Shown in pieces: positions 1 through 10,200 of a stretch of DNA of 64,000 bases. The position numbers were made by a program, and so were the translations under genes. Every line of letters starts with the position of its first letter. Positions within the stretch are counted from its first letter, which is position 1. Origin of the DNA: Tanypteryx hageni (Eukaryota; Arthropoda; Insecta; Odonata; Petaluridae); the NCBI GenBank assembly GCA_028673005.1, contig CM054116.1:73917315-73981314 (forward strand). Reading direction: 5' to 3'. The notes below the pieces were generated by a model. The model was not told the DNA's origin and did not search any database. It worked only from the letters and a program-made list of their open reading frames with translations.

Positions 1-640
1 TTTTCTCAATTATTAAGAAAAGTTCGTTTTCCCCTGTGCAGGCGATTTTTTCGGACAACCTCGGTCGAATTCTGTAGAGTGTAGTGCCTTCTGCTTCGAT
101 TGGGATACTGAACCTAAACGGGCTCTTTTTTGTGGGTGCATATTCTTGGAGAGAATAAATAAATAAATAATAATAATAATAATAAAAGTCATTTGTATAG
201 GGACGTTTATAAAGGCTTGTATTTGGATTTTTACATAGTGCCAGTTTTTTCTTCACTATTGCACTCGCGCTTTTCAATGCACGGCAAATATGAAATTTAT
301 AAAAATTTTAAATTCCGCATTACCTACAAACCTTTCAAATTTAAACGAGTTCTTTCTTCGGCTAAGATACGTGGCCCTTGGTGGATAGTTAGCATGATCT
401 CTTCTTTGCCATCTGTAATGCTAAGAAATGAGGAATGCATATTTCTGTTTTTTTTTTTAGTAAAATATATCTCGATACGAGGCATTGCCGAGAAACGCCA
501 TGTTTGTGAGCACAGAATTACCCATTTCTTTTTACACGCCGTTGCCGAAAGGACCACAAAATTCTCCCTCGGCTCGTGTATTTGATAATTTATTTTCCAT
601 TTTATTTTTTAAAATTTATTTTCCATCCGTCCTACCTTAT
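1..640. other. AT-rich unique DNA, no gene seen
   Basis: No reading frame with a recognisable domain and no RNA gene was found. A short TAAA/TAA microsatellite lies at about 154-187. The frames open here translate to Phe/Ile/Lys-rich sequence as expected for AT-rich non-coding DNA. Confidence 0.6.
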
Positions 641-1290
641 CCACACACAGTGCTCTCTTTTCAGCGTGTCCTTGTTACCCATTCCTTTCCGCCCTGCCTT
701 CTTACACCGTTCTCCTCTCTCCTCGCAAAAAAAAATCATCCGTCTTCCTCCCCTCGGCACCCCTTTCTCTTATCAGCTCACCCTCGCGCTCTTATTTCCT
801 CGTCTTTCCTCTCAGCGTTTTCCTATCTCGTCCCCGTTCCTTCTGTTACTTTCCAACCCCCCCCTCCCACCCCCTTCTCCCCCCCCAACCCCCTTCTCCC
901 CCCCCAACTCCCTTCTTTCCCCACCCCCTTCTCCCCACCCACCCACGCCGTAGACTGCGAGAATCAAAGGGATTGCCAAGACGCCGCTCCGCGTTTTGTG
1001 TCATCTCTTTACCCTCTCCATCTCTCTTATCCAAGTTGGCACGTTCCAACGCGTGCTTTTGCTTTACTCTCTCTACCTCAGCCCACCTTGGGTTTCACCC
1101 CTTTCCTGCTCCCTTTTAACTTTTAGGAGAAGAGAGAGAGAGAGAAGTACAAACTCCTTTTCTCGTTTCAGTAGTGGAGTTTTGATGGTCCTGCAGGAAA
1201 AAAACAGTCTCGCACGTTCCTAATCTCCCTGTTCTCTCTTTCTCTTTCACTAGGGCGTAGGAATTTCCCATTTCCTTTTCTGTAAGCTAT
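640..1290. repeat. Polypyrimidine tract (pyrimidines on + strand)
   Basis: The + strand is dominated by C and T. Between about 855 and 945 it becomes almost pure C with short CCCCTTCT units, and a (GA)n run lies at about 1129-1144. The long open frames translate to Pro/Ser/Leu/Phe repeats, which is the signature of CT-rich DNA rather than of a protein. Confidence 0.7.
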
Positions 1291-1294
1291 CGTG

Positions 1295-1632
1295 CACCCT
1301 CCCCCTTCCCTACTATCCCCTCTCCCCCTTCCCTACTATCCCCTATCCCCCTTCCCTACTATCCCCTATCCCCCTTCCCTACTATCCCCTCTCCCCCTTC
1401 CCTACTATCCCCTCTCCCCCTTCCCTGCTATCCCCTCTCCCCCTTCCCTGCTATCCCCTCTCCCCATTCCCTACTATCCCCTCTCCCCCTTCCCTACTAT
1501 CCCCTCTCCCCCTTCCCTACTATCCCCTCTCCCCCTTCCCTACTATCCCCTCTCCTCCTTCCCTATTAATCCCCTCTCCCCCTTCCCTGCTATCCCCTCT
1601 CCCACTTCCCTACTATCCCCTCTCCCCCTTCC
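1295..1632. repeat. 23-bp pyrimidine minisatellite, about 15 units
   Basis: A tandem array with unit CCCTTCCCTACTATCCCC plus five pyrimidines, period 23 bp. Units differ by single changes (CTACTAT/CTGCTAT, CTCTCC/CTATCC, one unit with ATTAAT). Because 23 is not a multiple of three, all three frames are read in turn, so the open frame over this block shows a 23-residue repeat. That frame is a by-product of the array and not a gene. All units have pyrimidines on the same strand. Confidence 0.9.
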
Positions 1633-1639
1633 AAGGGTT

Positions 1640-2905
1640 CCGCCTTAGATCCCGTATTTTCTTTTATTTCTGCCGTTCTCCGTACTGTTTTTGTTTCTCT
1701 CGTTTTAATTTACTTTAAGGCTCGTTTCGTTCGTTCGTGCGCCATTATTTTTTTGTTTTTTTTTTGCAGTTTTTACAAGTTTTAAGTAGTTTTTTCTCGA
1801 CCCCTTTGAAGGGATCATAGTGGGGTTTTTTGCCAAAATCAGTTTTTTTGTTTGCTTTTTTTTCATCTTTCCGTGTTTTCAGATAAAAAGGTATCGATGG
1901 ATTTTATTAGCGGTTATGGGGTTTATTTCTTTGTTGATCGTTTTATTATCTGGATGTGATGTAACGTGGACGTTAAAACTTTTACCGAAAATATATTATA
2001 TATTTTGTGATATTAGTGTGATTTTACCGTCCAAGAACATGACAGAGAAAATGTTGGATGGATTAAGTTAAGTCATTATGTTTCCAAAACATCTCATTCC
2101 GGTTATCCAAAATACAACTTATTTTCTTCCCATTTACACATTCTTTTTGTCCCAGAATTAATTTTATTCTTTGTATGATGTTCTTACGTAATATTTAAGA
2201 ATTCTGCTGCTTTAATATCATGAGAGCGAACCCTCCCCCCCAAAGAAACAATAATTTTTAAACGGATTATTTCTTTACGTTAATTATTTATAAACTATAA
2301 AAAATGTAAACTATAAAAACTTTAAAGGATGCATTTAACGCAGTGGAAATGTCCAATTTTAAAACTAGAGAGATATAATTTTTGTAATAACCGCTCTCGC
2401 TTCAGTTCCACGAATGTTATTTTCAATGTAAATAATTTAGCGAATACATTACAAATCTGATGTGTCCAACGCGTGCCTTTCTCCATACAGAATAATGAAT
2501 ACGATTGCAATAGTTGCTCTCGATATCAGCGTCCTCGAGAATAATTGTCGGCAGTTACACTCGCGAATAATTTTTGAACACTTGGGATAATTTTCACAGT
2601 GAAAAGTAATTTAAATCACTTTTGACATAGAAAATACGATAAATAAATCGTCATTTGTTACTGCGAATTACTAAATATCGATGCGCGACTAAAATTACCG
2701 TTGGAGAAGCTGGGTTCGCTGTCAATATTTACAAGAAAATTTGTTTACAAAATTTGTGGCATTGGGATAATTTTTATCGCAGTTAAAATTAACCTTGGTA
2801 GCGTAAACATCGCTACAAACAACTAGAAATTTTTTTCATAGCAACGGAAAGTAATTGTTGGAATAAAGTGATCCGAAGATCCTATGCAGACAGGCATAAG
2901 CTGTA
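1640..2905. other. AT-rich unique DNA, no gene seen
   Basis: No coding or RNA signal. Two similar short segments beginning GGGATAATTTT occur near 2584 and 2764. A 17-bp segment AATTGTTGGAATAAAGT at 2853-2869 is repeated exactly at 3159-3175, inside the loop of the neighbouring inverted repeat. Confidence 0.5.
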
Positions 2906-2939
2906 AAGTTGGGAATAATTTTGAAACGAGAAAAAAGTC

Positions 2940-3010
2940 TGCTATGACCGGGAATCGAACCCGGGTCTTCCACTTTCCGGGCGGATATTCTACCATTGAA
3001 CTATCGTAGC
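2940..3010 (-). tRNA. tRNA-Gly-like gene or pseudogene, left arm copy
   Basis: Read on the minus strand it folds as a 71-nt cloverleaf: acceptor GCTACGA/TCATAGC with one C-A mismatch, D stem GTTC/GAAT, anticodon stem TCCGC/GTGGA with one G-T pair, a 4-nt variable loop, T stem CCGGG/CCCGG with loop TTCGATT, discriminator A. The body resembles tRNA-Gly. The seven-base anticodon loop is CCGGAAA, which has C instead of the near-invariant T at position 33 and would put GGA (Ser) at the anticodon without the long variable arm of tRNA-Ser. I infer a pseudogene or a reassigned copy. It differs from the right-arm copy by one base in the variable loop. Confidence 0.6.
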
Positions 3011-3195
3011 AGATCATTTTTCTCGTTTCTGAACGCGGATGTTTTCTTGGTTGGGACGGAACTAGCCAAGCTAGTATCAAACTGCCCCAACGGATGTCCT
3101 CGAAGAGATACACCGAAGAAAACTCCTCCCTCTCGAATGGTGAGATTGCCAAGCAAGAAATTGTTGGAATAAAGTTTTCTTCGGAAAAATGATCT

Positions 3196-3266
3196 GCTAC
3201 GATAGTTCAATGGTAGAATATCCGCCCGGAAAGTGGAAAACCCGGGTTCGATTCCCGGTCATAGCA
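3196..3266 (+). tRNA. tRNA-Gly-like gene or pseudogene, right arm copy
   Basis: Same cloverleaf as the left-arm copy, in opposite orientation. The anticodon loop is at 3226-3232 (CCGGAAA), and the internal promoter boxes are intact: A box about TAGTTCAATGGTAGAA and B box GGTTCGATTCC at 3246-3256. The variable loop is AAAC here and AGAC in the other copy. RNA polymerase III could still read it: a run of six T lies just downstream at 3270-3275. The odd loop argues against a normal decoding tRNA. Confidence 0.6.
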
Positions 3267-3299
3267 GACTTTTTTCTCGTTTCAAAATTATTCCCAACG

Positions 3300-3812
3300 G
3301 AAACTAAGGTATCACTTAGCGACATACTTAACAAATTCAGACAAAAACATCTCTTAATCCGTTTTATGAAAAAAATTCAAACGAAACCTCGGGAAAATAA
3401 TATTTTCTACAACATATAACAGTGAAACATCATTATCCGATTGTCTCTTTTTCTTGTAAAATTTATTCCCTACCGTAAGTTGGTGCATTAATAAACGTAT
3501 TTACGCATATTTAGTATTAAGACTTAAATGCTGCAGCACAATATATCAGAAATTGTGCCCGGACAATGTTAAATTTTTATTAACCGACATATTTTCCAAT
3601 CAGTTGTAATTAATTAGTCAATCGAAAATTATTTGCCACACACCTGACTTGAGTCAAGTGGTGATATCCACATTTGCGTTGTTTTCTTCGTCGTAGACTA
3701 TCCATTTCCTTCCACTTAGAAAATACTGCATGCACATTTAAAAAAATTAAACATATTTTCGTATAATTATAGCAGATCTTATTTACTACAAAGATTGTTT
3801 TCGTGGACAACA
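3300..3812. other. AT-rich unique DNA, no gene seen
   Basis: No protein domain, RNA gene or obvious repeat was recognised between the tRNA-bearing inverted repeat and the first copy of family R. Confidence 0.5.
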
Positions 3813-4260
3813 GGCAGCTAAAAATATAAGATATCTCTTAAACAATGCATTAAATGTAAAAATATTTCAAACAAAGGTTGTAGAAAATTAAATTTCCTAC
3901 AACTTATATTCCGATACATTTTTGCATTTATCAAATATTTCAAAATAACGGATAAGTGACAAGAGTAGACACCCACTTCCGGTTGACCGATTTTTACCAA
4001 AAACTAATCAGTTCTTCTGACTTTTATAAAAATTTAAATATAAAATTTCACGTTGACCTGATTAATACTCTGAGTTTGAGCACCCACAAAAAAGCTATCA
4101 CATACAGACAGACAGACACACACATCATCGAGAAAATGGTCAAAACGTGTTCAGGGGACCTCAAAACGTGTATTTCCGTTGAAATCTCGAAGTCGATTTT
4201 TTCATGAAAACAATACTTTCTTCTATACGTATATGGAGAAAGTAAAAACAGATCAGAAAG
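3813..4260 (-). repeat. Dispersed repeat family R, copy A (minus strand)
   Basis: Reverse complement of a sequence found again at 4300, 33860 and 53600. It starts near ACTTTCTCCATATAC, continues with GAGATTTCAACGGAA, a segment near AGGTCCCCTGAACACG, a TCTGTCTG microsatellite, then an AT-rich part with TTTTTGGTAAAAATCGG and ACAACCTTTGTTTGAAA. No conserved open frame is shared between copies, so it looks non-coding. It faces copy B head to head about 4276. Confidence 0.8.
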
Positions 4261-4291
4261 AACTTTTACAATTTGTGGAATTGTAAAAGTT
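4261..4291. repeat. Perfect hairpin at the centre of the A/B inverted pair
   Basis: A 13-bp perfect inverted repeat, AACTTTTACAATT at 4261-4273 and its complement at 4279-4291, separated by TGTGG. It is the symmetry centre of a much larger imperfect palindrome made by family R copies A and B (about 3813-4745). Confidence 0.85.
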
Positions 4292-4299
4292 ATTTTGTC

Positions 4300-5364
4300 G
4301 TGTTTTTACTTTCACCATATACAAAGTATAGAGAGAGTATTGTTTTCATGATAAAAATCGAATTCGAGATTTCAACGGAAGTACATGTCTTAAGGTCCCC
4401 TGTACACGTTTTGACTATTTTCTCGATGATGTCTGTGTCTGTCTGTCAGTCTGTGTGTGATAGGATTTTGTGAGCGCTCTAACTAAAAAAACTTACACTT
4501 GTATCAATGCCACGTTTTATATTTAGAAATGATTACTATATAATAAAGAGCTGATTTAGTTTTGGCAACAATCGCCCAAGCGAATGTGGGTGTTTACTCT
4601 AGTCATATTTTGGTTTTTGGCAAATAACTCTTTTAAATCTTCATAAATGTAAATATTGTGTATTATAAACATCATATATAAATTTATTTTCGATAACTTT
4701 TGTTTGAAACACTTTTTCGTAGTACGCATTGTTAAGGAGATATTTTATTTATTTAATATTTACTTTAATATTTGATGAATGTTAAACAGTACTGGAACAA
4801 AAGTCGTAGGAAAAGTAATTTTTTACAACCTTTGTTCGAAACATTTTCCCATATAAGGCGTTGTTGAAGAGATATTTTTATAACTAAATTTTCAGCTGCC
4901 ACGACTAACCACCTACCGGCGACTATTGTAAACACTTCGCGCTCCTTTTTATTTTCTTAATCGTTAAAGCCTCGGGCCTATATCCAATATCAGAAGGCTA
5001 CGGTTTTTAGTTTATTTTTGTTCTTTGTAGAGTCAAAATTTTTCTCGCAGTTGCTTAAAATATTTATTATCATTTAACCTATTTGGAATTCGTAGAAATA
5101 TTACTGGTATGGAGAAAGTCATGTATTGGCCACATCAGATTTTTTTAAGTTTAAAAATATCTTGGATTTGAACGTCGAGGAGAAGATAGGCTTGAGCTGC
5201 TAAGACCGAGTGTTATTATGGATATTTTCTTCTCTGCTGTTATGAGATTTTGCTATGAGATTTTGCATATAGCGTAAACAGCCTACTATTTTTATATCGT
5301 TGGTGGTTCATCGAAAATAATAGCATTATAAATAGCTGCTTCTTACACATATAGGGTATATATA

Positions 5365-5434
<70 letters not shown>

Positions 5435-6790
5435 TATACCTAAGGTACTACTAGAAGTGCTACAGAGCTGAAATTTGGCATGAATATAGGTCATAGATTA
5501 ATACCTCTGGAAAAATCCGAAATTACAGAAACAATTATATTTAAGGGGTGTTTTTGACCCCAAAGTCCAATTTTAAACACCCATAAGAAAAGCATTGAAA
5601 ATTGTGCATGCCTATATGAAATTGCTAGTTTAAATTATTTATAATTAAGATGAAAAGTCGGAGCATGCACCATACTGTGGAAAAAAGAATGATGTTTATT
5701 TTCCTCGAAGACAGAATTCAAATCTCTGCTAGATTTGCATAAAAATTTGATTTTAATCAAAATTGTGAGACTTTTTCGGTTTTCAAGAAGGAAAAATATT
5801 AACTACCATAGCAACGGCTCCAATGCCTTTCAATGGGAATTGATTTTCCATACTTTAAGATAATTGATTTAATGCTTAGACTGCACTATAATCCGTTTGA
5901 TTACAGCCAAAGATGTATACATATGATGACGTGACAATTTTAAATTGTTTTTTTTATGACGCCTATCAAACAGAATATCCTAATTTTTACATACATTTTA
6001 GTGAAACATTTAGGCTATTGTCTTAATGATGATAATACTTATTACTTTAAAAGGGTAATCTGAGTCATGAAACTTGAAATTGGAAAACTTGGACGCGAAG
6101 CCGATTGTCAGAGAATTTAGAAATTCCGGATAGATGCCTTAATGTCGCTGAAAATGAAAACTATTATCTTATATAAATGGGCTCTGTGTAGTTCAAATGA
6201 TGTCGCGTTGGTTTATTTACGATTTTATGTCATGGTGCATGGTGATTTTTTGAACGCTTGCAGTATGCAAGCACCGACAACTCGTATATCTCTCTTAATA
6301 AAAGCCTTACTCTGTGCCCAACGCTGACGTCATCAATGGCACTTTTTAACGCGCTTTTAACAAACTTCCCGATTAGGTGGAAGGTTGAAATTTCGCAGGA
6401 ATGTTTTGATTCAGATATAAAAATTGAATGGCGAAAAATAAATACGAGAAAAGACCCGGGTTCGACTCCATTTCCCGTTGGATAGCACTTAAAAATCGAC
6501 TTTTTAAAGTGCAGGCTTTTATTCTTTTGGATATTAAAAATAGAAGGAATTGACGTACGATCTTAGAATTTAAACTATGATAGGAAAATTAATGATTTTT
6601 CTTATTCTATTCATCTTTTTCCGCCTACCGTTCGAAATCTCTCATATTAAACATTTAAATCACAAATTGTGGGAAAATATCGCCTTTGAAACGGGATTTT
6701 GCCTTGCCGACCAAGTCATTCTTAAACTTGGAGAATCAATTGTTGTCTCAATCCGCAATCGTGTAATATATACGAGTGCATAGATTGCCT
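4300..6790 (+). repeat. Family R, copy B, interrupted by other DNA
   Basis: The head (4300-5150) matches copies C and D through CATGTATTGGCCACATCAG. The tail (about 6485-6790) matches the tail of copy D at about 54375-54665, including GCAGGCTTTT, a segment like TTGACNTACGATCTT, CGAAATC and TTGCCGACC. Between them, 5150-6480 is not in copy D and holds a (TA)n array plus AT-rich DNA with a fragment CTGAAATTTGGCATGAA. I infer a later insertion or a longer ancestral form. The part at 4755-4885 repeats the motif order of 4630-4745, so copy B also has an internal tandem duplication. Confidence 0.7.
5367..5432. repeat. (TA)n microsatellite
   Basis: About 66 bp of uninterrupted alternating A and T inside the insertion of family R copy B. 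Confidence 0.97.
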
Positions 6791-6859
6791 TAAATTATCG
6801 CAGGGTTTTATCGCGTAATTACGTAATCCTAATAGGACTGGGTTTTGGTTTGGATTCTT

Positions 6860-7215
6860 TTGCTTATCTAAACGACCATATAGATGTAGAGTCTGAGGGA
6901 GAGGGATGTGGAGAGGCAGATAGAAAGGAGAGGGTATGGAATGGAAGGTACATAGAGAGTAAGGGAGATATGGAATTAGAAAAGGAGGGGAGGAAAAAGA
7001 TAAAGAAGGAGACGGAGAAAAAGAGGGAAAACTATGGATTGTGACAGGAGGGAATGGGAGGGGGGAGGTGGGAGACAGGGAGGGAGACAGAGGGAGGGAG
7101 ACAGAGGGAGGGACACAGAGGGAGGGACACAGAGGGAGGGAGACAGAGGGAGGGAGACGGGAGACAGAGGGAGGGAGACGGGAGACAGAGGGAGGGAGAG
7201 AGGGACGGCGAGAGG
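6860..7215. repeat. Polypurine tract with a 14-bp minisatellite
   Basis: The + strand is almost entirely A and G. From about 7067 to 7205 it is a tandem array of AGGGAGGGAGACAG (14 bp) with ACACAG variants and two units extended by GGGAGACAG. Open frames in all three phases (Arg/Glu/Gly repeats) are by-products. Confidence 0.9.
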
Positions 7216-7560
7216 GAATATTATTATTTATTTATTATTATTACTTCATTTTTGACAAGGGGCTCATCATTGGGGAAAACAAGAATGAGAAAGAAATTCT
7301 CCAGAATCTGTATTTTGGCAAAGTTTATACTGGCTCTTACTCAGTTATTACAGCTGTTATTATTCATTTCTAAGTTCCCCGTTGAATTTCAACGAGCAAT
7401 TGCCCCATAAAAATAAACTAATGTTGTGATTATCCATAATTATGAGTTACGATTACTTAAGATGTATGGTTTCAGTGGGATTACCAGTCTCACGACGGGA
7501 GTTTCAACCATATAGTAACTCTCACCCGTCATATGACGGACAATACATTAGTATATATAT
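7216..7560. other. AT-rich DNA, no gene seen
   Basis: No protein or RNA signal was recognised. The string TGACAAGGGGCT near 7250 recurs near 15357, possibly a dispersed repeat fragment. Confidence 0.4.
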
Positions 7561-7745
7561 CATCATCATAGGTACTCTGTCCGCAGACAGGTCCGTGATT
7601 ATTCATGGTTAAACCTGGTTCTCCATATACTCCTATTTTCCGCTGTCCTCTTCATATCTTGATAGCTCTCTTTCCCTTTCAAATCGTCTATCAGGTGAAA
7701 CCTTTTTCTACCTCTTTCTCTTTTCCATCTAGTTTTCCTTCTATC
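7561..7745 (-). mobile_element. LINE 3' fragment (family L1a here), 5' truncated
   Basis: On the minus strand it encodes a tail near RKRFHLIDDLKGKES and ENRSIWRTRFNHE, then a stop and a 3' UTR ending in (ATG)n. The same C-terminus and UTR occur at 46936-47340 and 49446-50736. Only the last 45 or so codons are present. The truncated 5' end abuts the (TA)n array at 7751, so it probably inserted at an AT-rich target. It is a dead fragment. Confidence 0.85.
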
Positions 7746-7747
7746 AC

Positions 7748-7750
<3 letters not shown>

Positions 7751-7810
<60 letters not shown>

Positions 7811-7830
7811 CATATACACACACACACACA
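7751..7830. repeat. (TA)n then (CA)n microsatellite
   Basis: Alternating TA from 7751 to about 7806, followed by ACATACATATACACACACA to 7830. It adjoins the 5' end of a LINE fragment. Confidence 0.95.
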
Positions 7831-8924
7831 ATTGAGAAAGCTATTAAGTTGACTTTTGAGCTACCTTTGAGAAACTGTATTTTCTATTTCAAGTCACTTA
7901 CTCATTAGCATCAGATAGTAGCACAATAAATAAGTTTAGAACCGAAAGAGAAAAATCTGATTTCGTTAATAATCGTTGAAATATTTCTACTTTATTTTTT
8001 CTCTTAAATCAGTTCATTGTATTTTTTTAATGTGTGCGAATTATAAAAACAAATTGTTCTTGAAATAGTTTTGGTTATATAATGAAACCAAGTTACCCTC
8101 TAGTAATTTAATGTAAATTTTACATCGATTTCTGTTTTTGTTCGTTGAAGTGCGTCAAAGCTGCATGGCCTAAACCACCAAATCATCAAGCCTAGCGCTA
8201 CTTATTGCCCGTATTTACTGATGTAAGAATTATAATTTTTGCCTCATAGGCTTAACTAATGATTATTGCTAATACATTCCCTTTTCTGTTTAATTTTTAA
8301 TTAAATATTCGTATTAAATGCTGTATTTCCATTGCACCGAGAATTAATGATTTTAATGTTTTAGATTCGAAATAAATTCTCCAGTGGGCACTGGGTTTTT
8401 AACGGTGTTGGTGGGGTCCGTTGTATTCCGTGCCGTCTCTCCAGGTTTTAGTAGCGTTCGCGTCCTTGAGATGTCCAACGGTTTCATTGGGGTGAATTAG
8501 GTGAGGATGAATCATTTAAATTACGTAATAGTAGTAAATTTAAACATTGGATTTCTGAATTCAACTGATCTAAATAGTTTCAAATTCTTGTTAGGACAAC
8601 TTCCACACCTGCGTTCGAATTTTTTTAAGGCTTGTTAGACGGTGAATTCCATAATATTATGCAATAATATCAATTTTATATAATAATAATAAAAGTATAT
8701 ATTACTAGTAGAAGGTGCTTGCAAACTGCAAGCATTTCATCTCACTTTGAAAAAACATTCATTTTTCAGACAGACATTACATCATCACAAATAGTCTTTT
8801 AATTCTAAAGATTTCACCTACGCAGCGATTTTCGTTTTTCCCACAGGCCACATTTAAAAATAAGTTTAAAATAATCCCCAAATGTTGCAATATTAAAACT
8901 TTTACACTTTATCCTATATGGGGT
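7831..8924. other. AT-rich unique DNA, no gene seen
   Basis: No coding frame longer than about 60 codons with plausible composition, and no RNA gene. Short TAATAATAAT runs occur near 8670-8690. Confidence 0.5.
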
Positions 8925-9430
8925 ACTACTGCTACACATTTCAGCCTAATTTTAAAGTTGTAGCACTTTTAGAAGTAAAATAATATTTTTCCAATTGTTT
9001 AAATTTTAAACATTTTTAACGGCCGCCGCAAAATGTTTATGGAGAGATTCATATGTTTATTTGTGTAAATGCACTACTCTGTAAATAATTTGAAAATTTC
9101 AGCTCCCTAGCTTATCCCATAATGTCTAAACTGTTATCTATTTGTTTAAATTTTAAGGATTTTTATCTGCCAATCAAATTAAAATATCAAAATTTGTATA
9201 ATCCCTATTTCGTTTTTTTAAGAATTCTACTTATAGAAAAAATTTCAACTGCGTGGCACATTTGCAAATACATAAACCTTGAAAATTTGTTTAAACAATT
9301 GCGAATTTTTAGCGGCCGCATTGTTGCACTTTTTCAAGATTTTCGCTTTTTCTAGTCTGTTTTGCACAAAATTCTACCTATGAAAAAAATTTCTAATCTC
9401 CAGCTCATCTCAAAGTGCCTAAACATTAGT
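8925..9430. repeat. Diverged tandem repeat, period about 146 bp, 3-4 units
   Basis: The motif TTGTTTAAA followed by an AT stretch and ATTTTTA (twice CGGCCGC) recurs at about 8996, 9140 and 9288. Each is preceded by an ATTTCAG/ATTTCAACT segment with a TAAAC or AAACC stretch and followed by a segment like AATTCTACYTATRAAAAAAAT. The units are well diverged, so this is an old local satellite or part of an old element. Confidence 0.6.
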
Positions 9431-9959
9431 ATCCTCCTGTTATATGTTATATCCTCCTCCTCCTCTGTAAGGAACGTCTATATATAATGATACCAAGTGG
9501 CATAGATTGCTCAAAATTCTTACTTTTTAAGTTTATTAATAATATAGTGCTCTCTGTTCCGCGGAACTATTTTTTTTCGGTGTAGGCGCTTATGTTTCAT
9601 ATTCTGTGCACGTTGATTTCAATATATATTCGATATTTTGCAGGGTTTGTTGTATAATGCTTTATTATATAATAAAGTATAGTAAATTTTATACAATAAT
9701 AACAGTGTATGTGCTGCCAAGTAACATGTATTATTAAAACTTTTTACGATTCATTAGTGATAATGAAGATACCTATATTCTTCCGCGGAACTATTTTGTT
9801 GATGAAGTCCATTGATCTGCGTTTCAGATTCGTTTTACTATGATTCTAGTCTATTTTCTTAATATTTTACGTGATTCATCATATAATATATTTTATAATG
9901 TATTTATATTTTATGACGCCAATTAAAATGACTTTTTAGCCTACATTCCAGAATGAAAA
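9431..9959. other. AT-rich DNA with a 17-bp direct repeat
   Basis: The sequence TTCCGCGGAACTATTTT occurs exactly at 9557-9573 and 9781-9797. Its first ten bases are a perfect palindrome. No gene was seen. The pair could be duplicated ends of a lost element or a repeated protein-binding site. Neither can be decided here. Confidence 0.5.
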
Positions 9960-10200
9960 TAGACTTATAGTTTTGTCGTTGGCCTATCTGTTTGTCCGTC
10001 TGTCCGTCCCCATTATTCACTTCTGCACCATGAAACTTAGTAGAAATCTCCTACTACTAGAGGCGAGCTCCCGAAAATAGTTTTTGTTGCGAATACTGAT
10101 AGTCCCGGGTTCGATTCCAGGAACTACCCTTTCCATTTGATTTACATGGAAAATCTGAAAACCATCGTGCAGGGTAATTTTCTCTTGCACATTAAAATAT
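9960..10200 (+). repeat. Dispersed repeat fragment with a B-box-like sequence
   Basis: It begins with CTGTTTGTCCGTCTGTCCGT, similar in style to family R, and includes CCCGGGTTCGATTCCAGG at 10105-10122, which contains a pol III B-box consensus. A similar CCCGGGTTCGACTCC lies at 6458-6472. I could not fold a full tRNA at either place, so they may be tRNA-derived repeat remnants. Confidence 0.35.

Larger units (their letters stand above)
2908..3298. repeat. Inverted repeat with a tRNA-like gene in each arm
   Basis: The left arm (2908-3022) and right arm (3184-3298) are 115 bp each and reverse complements with one mismatch that I can find, separated by a 161-bp loop (3023-3183). Each arm begins GTTGGGAATAATTTTG at its outer end and holds a complete 71-nt tRNA-like sequence facing the loop. 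No target-site duplication is evident outside the arms. The direct 17-bp repeat at 2853-2869 and 3159-3175 may mark the copying event. It could be a foldback transposon that captured a tRNA gene, or a recent inverted duplication of one tRNA locus. The near identity means a recent origin or ongoing conversion between arms. Confidence 0.88.

Noticed and set aside
485..1126. 213-codon frame near the left end
   Set aside because: It lies in a polypyrimidine tract and its sequence is compositionally trivial.
1295..1632. CRISPR-like regular spacing
   Set aside because: Units are contiguous tandem copies without unique spacers, and the DNA is eukaryotic.
6458..6472. tRNA B-box-like CCCGGGTTCGACTCC
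   Set aside because: No acceptor stem or anticodon arm could be folded around it, so no tRNA is called.
10105..10122. tRNA B-box-like CCCGGGTTCGATTCCAGG
   Set aside because: No full cloverleaf could be folded. Kept only as part of a low-confidence repeat.
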